Made by a program: the position numbers and the translations under genes
The notes under the pieces: model-generated
Databases searched by the model: none
Told to the model about the DNA's origin: nothing
The model's input: only the letters and a program-made list of their open reading frames with translations
Origin: Pseudovirgaria hyperparasitica
Lineage: Eukaryota > Ascomycota > Dothideomycetes > Acrospermales > Acrospermaceae
Assembly: GCF_010093815.1 (NCBI RefSeq)
Contig: NW_022985552.1
Location: forward strand, 992,001-1,056,000
Reading direction: 5' to 3'
Length of the DNA stretch: 64,000 bases
Shown here: positions 56,429-64,000 of the stretch, in pieces
Numbering within the stretch: the first letter of the stretch is position 1
Layout of the letters: each line of letters starts with the position of its first letter

Positions 56429-57109
56429 ATGTCACTGAAGCTTATATCCGCAACGTCCTCCCACTACGCCCGCAAAGTCCGTATTGTCCTCGCCGAGAAG
56501 AGCATCCCCTTCGACCTGATCACTGAAGTTCCGTGGAACAGCACCACCCAAATACCCCAGCATAACCCACTCGAGAAGCTTCCCGTGCTCATCATCCCCG
56601 CAGATGGCGTCCCAGGCCTGATTGCTGGCAGTGGGAAACAGGTGTCAGTCTCCGAATCGCACTTTATCCTTGAATGGATCGAATTCAAATTCCCGGCTCC
56701 CAAGTACCCATCTATGCTACCTGAAGATGGGGATCAGAGACTGGAGGCGAAGGAAATTGAGGTCGTTGCGGATGGAATGTGTGATGCGTTAGTGTTGAGG
56801 TTTTTCGAGGTGCAGCGGAAAGATCAGAGTCAGGAGTGGATTGCGCGGCAGATGCGAAAGGTAGACGGCGGTATGAAGTGGCTTGCAGGCAGAGTAAGGC
56901 CAGGTAAAGAGTTTCTGGTGGGAGAAAGGTTTGGGTTGGCTGATATAGCGGTTGGGGCGGTGTGTGGGTATTTGGATGTGAGGTATGAGGAGTATCCGTG
57001 GCGGGCGAGGTATCCAGACTTGAGCAAGTATGTGGACACATTACAGGACAGGGAAAGTTTTCGAATTACAACGCCGAGGGCACAGAAGTTTGTTGATAAG
57101 ATTGTTTGA
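56429..57109 (+). CDS. Glutathione S-transferase
   Basis: A single-exon gene of 226 residues from the ATG at 56429. An in-frame ATG 105 bp upstream would add a non-homologous stretch, and MSLKLISATSSHYARKVRI is the usual start of the thioredoxin-like domain. SSHYARKVRIVLAEKSIPF carries the catalytic-residue region (Ser/Tyr positions near residues 9-11, rather than a Cys). NPLEKLPVLI gives the cis-Pro of the glutathione site, and SESHFILEWIE the gamma-glutamyl-binding Glu-Ser position. The C-terminal helical domain includes FLVGERFGLADIAVGAVCGY with the conserved Asp that caps helix 6. Likely cytosolic detoxification; substrate unknown. Confidence 0.9.
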   Translation: MSLKLISATSSHYARKVRIVLAEKSIPFDLITEVPWNSTTQIPQHNPLEKLPVLIIPADGVPGLIAGSGKQVSVSESHFILEWIEFKFPAPKYPSMLPEDGDQRLEAKEIEVVADGMCDALVLRFFEVQRKDQSQEWIARQMRKVDGGMKWLAGRVRPGKEFLVGERFGLADIAVGAVCGYLDVRYEEYPWRARYPDLSKYVDTLQDRESFRITTPRAQKFVDKIV

Positions 57110-59579
57110 GAACACTTGGTTAGTTGTCTTGACATCAACATACGCCCCGAGCATGCAACGCACGTCCTCCAGTGTTCAACCCAAAGCTACGTTATATTAG
57201 CAGCACTTAGATCGGCAAAAGGCTAGGTATAAATACTTGAGGGTATCCACAGAATGATGAATATATGGCTTCAGCCCCACAAGGTTTGCTTGAATCCAAA
57301 GAACGAGTCGACTTCAATTAGGACTAGTCGCCATCAGTCGCACCAGCAGGCCCATGGTAATCTGCGCAAATGATACAATTGGTTCCAGACGATGTTCCAC
57401 GAATGCACAACCAGAATGCATCGAGTGATATGTTCCGAGATGGACAACTGAATTCATTCTCCAATGAGATCACAGCTTTCTGTGCGGTAAAGGTAAATCG
57501 ACGGGTTGGATCTAGGGCTATTATTCTGAGTCTTGAGCCTATCAGCCACGAACAGCTAGAAATCGGCCTCTGCCAGGTAGTAGCTGGTATTCCGAGATCA
57601 ACAGTCATGAACATCTACAAGAGACTCAGTTTCCATCCCTTGGACGCATTCTTAGCCGCGAGTCAATGAAACAAGCTTGCGGCAGATGTTCTAACTAGTG
57701 AGGCCAGGATTAAGTACTGTTTGTAACTTTATATACGATAAATCCTACCAAATGACTTTATAGTACATGGTTATAATTCGTACCTAGTCGTCCGGAAGCT
57801 ATCTTCAAGATTACATGTGAGATTTAGCTGATGAGAACAGTCTTATTGTGGTTCGAGTTGGCAAGTAGCATTCATTTAAATGGCTCAAAAGCATACTTAG
57901 TGTGTATTAGAGTTTGGAGATGCAGCTTGTCCAGCCGATGAGGCACTCCTTGCTCATGACGAGCTGAAGCATAGTACAATGTGATAAGGAAATCCTATCG
58001 TATATTTAGAAATATCTCGACTGAGAATTTAGCGTCGTGTAAATCACAATATGAGTCGTGTCCTTGGAGCTGGACGTAATGAATTTGAGTGAATCCTACT
58101 TAAATTCCTTTCCCATTGTCGGTTGTTGGATACTACGGAGCCATCCACGCTGAAGTTTTGATCACCAGCGTACAAGCAAACACCCGGTCCATTACCTACC
58201 TACTTAGCTCGTAAGTCTGAAGTGATTTCTTATTCCGTTCCATCAAGTCCAAACTAAATTCAGAGTACGTACAAGGGCTACGCCCACAAACCTTCCGCTA
58301 CCACAACCACGCTGGTGCCGACGAACTATTTCCCCCACACTGACATTTACAGTGACAACTACAAGTACACATATCACTTCGACAGTTAATATCGTCGGGT
58401 GTTTCGTCGCGGGTCCGGCTTCTGCTCGATGACGTCCGCACAATCCTAGGCCGAGATCACTTGCAGCTGTTGCTCATCAGAGCAAAAATAATGCCGACAT
58501 CATGCGGTGCCTGCACGTATCCAGCGTGATTCTAGATTGCATGGCATCACGAGTTGTGTTCTGCTGCCGCAGGTCAGGCATGCGTGAGTGTCAACTGGAT
58601 GCTCTATACTGGCAACACCATGATATATCGTGAGGCTTTTCTTCGCCTTCATCCCGCTTGTTCATACCCATTGCGGACGCTAGAGACTAATGATCTAACC
58701 CCAGGATGGCACCAACCTGGTACTCCGTGGACGTTAATGCCGCCGTAAATTCCCCTTTCGGCCGACCGAGTTTATGTGGCTTATCTTTTCACTACTTATC
58801 ATTCGCAGCTCTCGGCGTTTACGTATCCAGCATTTAATAGTCTGCCTTGAACGGGTGGACTTGCATCTCATAAAGGACCCTTTCGTTGATGATCGGGCTG
58901 ACTTTTAGCTCGATAAGCCCATTTTACTCACCTCTATAATTATGAATAGTAGCTCTATCCTACCAGAATACTAAGATACAAATATTCTTATATATGTTCT
59001 ACTCCCTGTAAGTTCTAGTGAATTATATGATTAGTGAGGCCCTCGCCCAAAAGCGAGCGATCCACAACTTTTGCAGATCCTTGTTGATGGCGAATTAAGA
59101 TCGTTAAGTGACTGGCCTAGTGACGAGACATGAGTTGAGATTATCAGCGTTAGGTCAACCTCAATCGTAGCTGTGCATCAAGCTATACTACTAATTGTGA
59201 ATCCCTGTTTCCCTATAGGGCTCGCTTTCGAAACGCGAATACGAAGCCAAACAGTTGCCTCATATCAAGACCGCGCTACTTTCAAGTCAAATAGCCGTCA
59301 TTTCGCTTATCATGTTTTAGCATGATAGATAAGATAGATTTTAAGAACTTCTAAGCGCGTCTAAGACGTATATAGATTTCGTGGAAGAGTTACGTATGTA
59401 CTTCCATTCAAGTCAATATAAATCAATCCCACTCCGAGAGTCAATATTCGATTCAAACATATTCATGAAGTTTATAAAGGATTCAGTACTTCAGTTCAAC
59501 TTAGCTTGAGACTCAGAGTCAAATGAGTGGGGCTGATTGATAGAAACTCTGCGCACAGTCCATCTGCAAGTATACAAGA
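57110..59579. other. Intergenic region, no firm gene
   Basis: About 2.5 kb. A minus-strand open frame at 57614..57324 (96 codons) has several Cys residues near its end (FSCPSRNISL, TNCIICADYH) and could be part of a small Cys-containing protein, but no start, signal peptide or family is convincing. The stretch from 58900 on is AT-richer with occasional short decayed-looking segments. Confidence 0.4.
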
Positions 59580-59972
59580 ATGAAGGCTACCTACCTTGCC
59601 CTCAGCTCCCTGTTCCATATAGCACAAGGCCAACTCGAGGAAGGATACTGGAAAAAAGCAGGTCCCAATGACTGTAAGCCAATAACCAGTAGTGGTATTG
59701 GCGTACCCTGACGCGTCTCAGTTCGTGGACCATGCCCAATGATGAACACGTTGGCCAACCATGGCTTCCTACCTCGAGACGGCCGCAACATCACTGTCGA
59801 AAACGCCGTTCATGCCCTGGTATCAGGCCTAAATTTTGACTCATCGCTGGCTGCGATAATGTGGCAGGAAGCAGTCATTGTGCCGAGTGCAGTACTCAGA
59901 GGGTGCTATATTATCTACCGAAGGGTCTGTAATAGAGCAAAGGAGATAGAAATACTCTCAATAAGTCTTTAA
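59580..59972 (+). pseudogene. Truncated heme-thiolate peroxidase (chloroperoxidase family)
   Basis: Exons 59580..59673 and 59722..59972 with a 48-bp intron. The protein starts with a signal peptide (MKATYLALSSLFHIAQG), then YWKKAGPNDFRGPCPMMNTL, in which PCP holds the heme-ligand Cys, and ANHGFLPRDGRNITVENAV, the family's second conserved block. This is a clear chloroperoxidase/unspecific peroxygenase N-terminus. The match stops at about residue 85, near IVPS; family members are normally about 230-260 residues and need downstream acid-base residues, such as Glu in an EHD-like motif, for peroxide chemistry. The rest is missing and the frame runs about 27 more codons into AT-rich repeat DNA. 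The break coincides with the edge of the RIP-altered block, so loss through repeat insertion or rearrangement is likely. Confidence 0.8.
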
Positions 59973-60638
59973 TTAAGTACTAATACCGTTATACGTGATG
60001 ATCCTCCTTCCTCTAGCTATAAATAATATAGAAGGAAGAAGTAATATATACTAAGCTTCTAGCGTTATATGATAAGGCCACGTGACTTAGCTACTTATAT
60101 AACCTTATATAACTACCTATAGCATCTGCCCTTCCACGCTAAATTTCGTCCCGAAATATAAATCCCCCTCCTACCTACTAGTTAGCCGTGTTATAAGTAG
60201 TCTATATCGATTCCTTATCCTTGACGAAAGAATTTCCGTGCTTATTTATATTATTCTATAAGTTCTATTCTAGCGTGTGTAATGGATATAACCAAGGTGT
60301 TACTACAATAGTAATTAAGATATATTATAATTTAACTTAGAGAGAGTAGGGATAAGCTATATAGTTATAGCTTTAAGTATAGTCTTAAGCGAGGTCACGT
60401 AATACCCCTATACTAGTCTCTATCTATCCCGGCTCTATTATATAATACTAGAGATAAGGTAAAGCCGAAGTCTATAATATACCCTTATTCTCTAGAATCG
60501 TCCTAGGGACCGGCTTAGTATTTTATATAATAATAACCGGCTCGGTTAGATCTTAGGTTTATAATCTTTATATCGTACTATATAATAACTATAGGACTAT
60601 ATATTCCTTCTAGTAAGGTGGTAGCTTTTTATAGTAGT

Positions 60639-60902
60639 ATTCTAGCGGTTACGTAGTAGAGGTAGATTCTTTATACTACGGCGTTATAGGTTATTAGGTC
60701 GCACTATAGTAGTATATTATAGTTATATTCTAGTAGTCACGTAGCGGAGGTAGGTTCCTTATATTATAGCGTTATAGATTATATAATTATAAGGTAGTAG
60801 AATCTTATAGTTATATTATAGCGGTTATATAGCGGAGATAGGCTCCTCGTATTACGGCGTACCGCGTTAGGTTATATAAAGATAGGGTAGCCTACGCACG
60901 AA
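60639..60902. repeat. Tandem repeat, about 88-bp unit x3, within the RIP block
   Basis: Units begin at about 60639, 60727 and 60815 with related starts (ATTCTAGCGGTTACGTAG, ATTCTAGTAGTCACGTAG, ATTATAGCGGTTATATAG). Each contains a GCGTTATAGGTTAT-like or similar stretch. Differences are mostly transitions, as RIP would give. Confidence 0.75.
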
Positions 60903-61060
60903 CCACGTGTCCCGTTTTATTATTATCTATTTTAGAACCGGCTACTCTCTAGGCTAGGGGTTATATAGTAGTAGTAGGGTAGCTTACGCACGACCCGCGT
61001 TTATTATTATTATCGTCTATTTTAGAACTAGCTCTACCCCGGTCTATACGATTTTCCCTA
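60884..61060. repeat. Tandem repeat, about 92-bp unit x2, within the RIP block
   Basis: Copies begin AGGGTAGCCTACGCACGA at 60884 and AGGGTAGCTTACGCACGA at 60976. Both later contain a stretch close to ATCTATTTTAGAACCGGCT. Confidence 0.8.
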
Positions 61061-64000
61061 ATATAAGTATATAGGTTCTATACCTAGCGACTTTCTTCTT
61101 CCTTAACTACCCTTATATCTACTATCTTAATACCGCGTAGTAGCTGTAAGGAGGCGGGCTCCACGTACCAACCAACTACACCAAAAGGACCGAATCTTAA
61201 AGCTACTGCTTCAAGGGTGGAGTACACTACTTATATACAACTACTATATACATGTAGAATTAACTGGCAGGCCACGTGCTCCTTATGTGCCTAATAGTAG
61301 CTACTATAATATTAGTAAACTTATATACTATCTCGCAGCTTCTATACTATTATTATAAGCGCTCTAGGCCTAAATAGTTCTATTATAGAAGCCAGCGCCG
61401 TCTCGGCGGTGGCTATAGATACTAGAGATTAAGACCCTAACGATTATCACGCGCCTAGGCGCTAGAAACTAGCCGATCGTACCGTGAGTAGGTCCTATCT
61501 CTATACCGTTCCTTATACTAACTAGATAGACTATTTCTTCTACCGTACCCTAATAGGCTAAGCCTATTTACTATATAGGGCTATATATTATAGAGGGTAA
61601 CTCGTTAGAAGATAAGTATACCGAGTCTATGTACTTTATATATCGTATATATATAAAGGCCCTAGAGAAAACTAGGGTACTTAGGTATATACCATCTCTA
61701 TACCGTGGCGGCGCCTACTAATCTTAGAGCGTAGCTATAAGCCTAGCCGCGGTACTAACTATATAAAGTACTATATATCGAAGGGGATCTACTTATAGAA
61801 TACTAAGGAGCTTACTATATACCTAGCCTTATATAAGGCGTAGAGTCGTCTTAAAAAGTTTATATATAAGTTAGTTAATAATAACTTTAGCTATATAACG
61901 GACCGTAGTAGTCGCGGCCTAGATCTAATAAAGCCTTTATCTGGTAAGTGGCCGCGTATAAACTCTAAGTTCTACTATCTATATAAGGACTATAAGTCTA
62001 ACTTAGAGATTATCTATATCGCGCGACGTAACGCTAGTATCGTTAGTTAGACTTCTATAATACCTTATTATAGCGCTATAACGTCGTTTAAGCTACTATA
62101 TTACGGTAGTAGTAACCATAGCTAGATTAGTAGCATGATTTACTAGATGAATTAGTACGTATTCTATAATAAGGCCTAGATAGATAAGCTACGCACTAGT
62201 GTCGGCACCTTATAGATATATAAGCTTTATAAGCCTAAATACCTATTCTAACACGTGACGTAGGGTACTATATAGTAAGTCGTGTCCGGGTTAGCCTATC
62301 TAGCGGAGCTACTATCTTACTACCTTATTACTTAGGTAGTTATAGAGAATAAGGAGCCCTTATTAGGTAGTAGCCGCTCGCGCTAACTCTAGCCTATAGG
62401 CCATAGGGAGTCGCCAACTCGGAGCTCTCGCTATCGCCCTATTAGGCCCCCCTAGCTCCCTATTGCCGCCCCTCCTTATAAGTTCTTACTATCTTATTAT
62501 TAGCCCCGGACCCCTCCTTACTACCGTGACCGCTCCTAGTTCTATAAGTATTATAGCCGGTCCTCTACCCGCTATAATTAGTCTCCCCGCCGTTATAACC
62601 GGTTATATAACTATTATAACCGGTCGTACGACTATCGCTATCGCTCGGGTAGCCGTTGGCACCGTTCCCGCGAGAATCATTAAGTATTACACCGCTATTA
62701 GTTGCCGGCCCGTCTCTACTATAACCCTCCCGCGGATAAGTATAACTTACCCTTACTATCTACCTAGATTAATAGCTACTACTATTATTAGAAGACGGTC
62801 TAGGGGAGGACTAGGTAACTAACCTTATATTAGGATTTACGGATAAGAATAGTACTAGCCCTAGTACTATATAAACCTAGGGTAGAGCTAGGTAAATAAC
62901 CTTTTTATATCTTAAGGCGGGTGTTAGTTTATTATTAGGTTATACTAGGTACTAGCGTTTAGTATTTATTTCTTTCTTTCCTAAAATCTCTACTCTTATA
63001 TTAGGTTATTGGGGCTACTATAGACCTATAATAGTAGAGTAATATTACTACTTAGGGATGCGTTAGAGTCGTAGGCCGTTATATAATTAAGCGTCGCCAT
63101 ATCTAGACTCGAACTAGTCTAGCGCCTTAGTATCTTCTACGTCCTTAAGTAGAATCTATATTAGTTATAACTAACCTTTCTACTTTACGAGTACCTATTA
63201 CTTATTCCACCCCTATATATTTTTTATATATAGGATATCCTTAACCTTATACTCCGCGATATCCTCGTCTACTTTATTAAGCTTAAGCGCCGGGCCTAGG
63301 CGGGTATTAAGCTACTCTTAGCTAGATAGAGGGTCCTCTACGGCGCGCTCGATAAGGCTTATATAGACTATTTTATAAAGGTCTCCGGAGAGGTTAAGGG
63401 TTACTATTAAGAGGGTAGATTAGGCTATAACCCGGTATTTTACCTATAGCTAGTTAAGCTTCTAGCTTAGATAGTTAGTCTTTATATTCCGGAGGGAGAA
63501 CTATACTATATTACTAACCTTAAAACGCTCGGCCGGGTGTCGTAACCGGTTTACCAAGTCTTAGAAGCGCTACTCGACCTAGGTAATAGCCGCTTAAGCT
63601 AAGGTAGTGCCGTCCTAAAGATATTTAAGGAAATTCATAGTCTAACCTTTTACTAAGGTCGTAGAGGCGTTAGAGAGTAGCTACTATAGTAATAGTTCGA
63701 CGTAGTATCCGTTTAGAAGTAAGTTTAGTACTATACTAGTTACTAATAAGATATAGTTATTAAGGGCGAGCTAATATACTAGGAGATATTCCGGCTAGTT
63801 AGTTTACTTAAAAGTTACTATAATACGTAGTACGGCCTATACCTTCTAGTTTATATACTTAGTACCGCTATCCGTCTACGGGTAGTAGGCTATAGAGAGA
63901 TTCTAGTATATATCTATTATAGAGTAGAGGGTTATCTAGAACTATCTAAGCTAGTCTAAGCCCCGGTCCGTAATTATTAACTAGGGGAATCTCTAGAAAC

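Larger units (their letters stand above)
59973..64000 (-). mobile_element. RIP-degraded block with Ty3/Gypsy chromovirus relic, continues beyond the window
   Basis: About 4 kb of very TpA-rich sequence in which CpA and TpG are almost absent while CpG persists, the mark of heavy RIP. No intact gene remains. On the minus strand, the segment at about 63090..63260 still resembles a chromodomain of the kind found at the C-terminal end of chromovirus integrases. If so, pol lies toward higher coordinates and is only partly inside the window; the 3' end of the element lies to the left of the chromodomain. Internal tandem repeats are at 60639..60902 and 60884..61060. A possible coding trace on the plus strand near 61900..62400 was not identified and might belong to another element. 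The relic is old and heavily broken. Confidence 0.7.

Noticed and set aside
57324-57614. Possible small Cys-containing protein on the minus strand
   Set aside because: Several Cys near the end are suggestive, but there is no signal peptide, no credible upstream exon and an equally long frame on the other strand.
62463-62822. A 119-codon open frame in the AT-rich block
   Set aside because: Ile/Thr/Pro-rich translation of RIP-altered DNA; no family resemblance and it is surrounded by decayed sequence.

Overview
The window is nuclear DNA from a filamentous ascomycete. Almost every gene has GT-AG introns of about 45-60 bp. The gene set is fungal: a rhodopsin-domain (Pth11-like) receptor, a Dfg5-type GH76 mannosidase, LUC7, an Age2-type ArfGAP, an Sft1 SNARE and GPI16. 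The right end shows repeat-induced point mutation (RIP): nearly no CpA/TpG, abundant TpA and retained CpG. A Dothideomycete is my best guess from general gene character, but this is inference.

Layout. 0-5.4 kb: 3' end of a membrane receptor gene, a diadenosine tetraphosphate phosphorylase, an intron-bearing tRNA-Leu and a GNAT acetyltransferase. 5.7-10.1 kb: two head-to-head genes that together make a complete biotin-dependent acyl-CoA carboxylase (alpha and beta subunits) sharing a 357-bp promoter. 11.3-15.9 kb: a GPI-anchored GH76 protein, a LaeA-like methyltransferase with a damaged SAM motif, and a three-exon gene for a 104-residue protein assembled here from splice sites. 17.8-18.6 kb: a small inverted-repeat DNA element and a tRNA-like Pol III unit. 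19.5-25.7 kb: a GH43 hydrolase, a SET-domain protein with an apparent signal peptide, and a SIS-domain sugar-phosphate isomerase. 30-37.8 kb: an ABCG half-transporter and a MOCOS-like PLP enzyme without MOSC domain, transcribed away from each other across 3.7 kb. 37.8-43 kb: no gene, but many microsatellites. 43-49.4 kb: a dense housekeeping block (GPI16, LUC7, Age2-type ArfGAP, Sft1 SNARE). 49.6-51.3 kb: a second inverted-repeat element next to a secreted protein of unknown role. 51.7-57.1 kb: a nuclear-looking unknown protein, a mitochondrial hydroxyacid-oxoacid transhydrogenase and a glutathione S-transferase. 59.6-64 kb: a truncated heme-thiolate peroxidase abutting a RIP-degraded block with Ty3/Gypsy chromovirus traces that runs off the window.

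The most interesting signals are: possible peroxisomal targeting marks on both subunits of the carboxylase pair; the methyltransferase whose glycine-rich SAM loop is replaced; the secreted SET protein; the inverted-repeat element family; and a recurrent within-gene switch between C-rich and G-rich strands in three genes. No secondary-metabolite backbone, CRISPR, rRNA or mitochondrial sequence was seen. Splice sites were placed by hand and checked by reading frame; functions rest on motif recognition, not on database searches.
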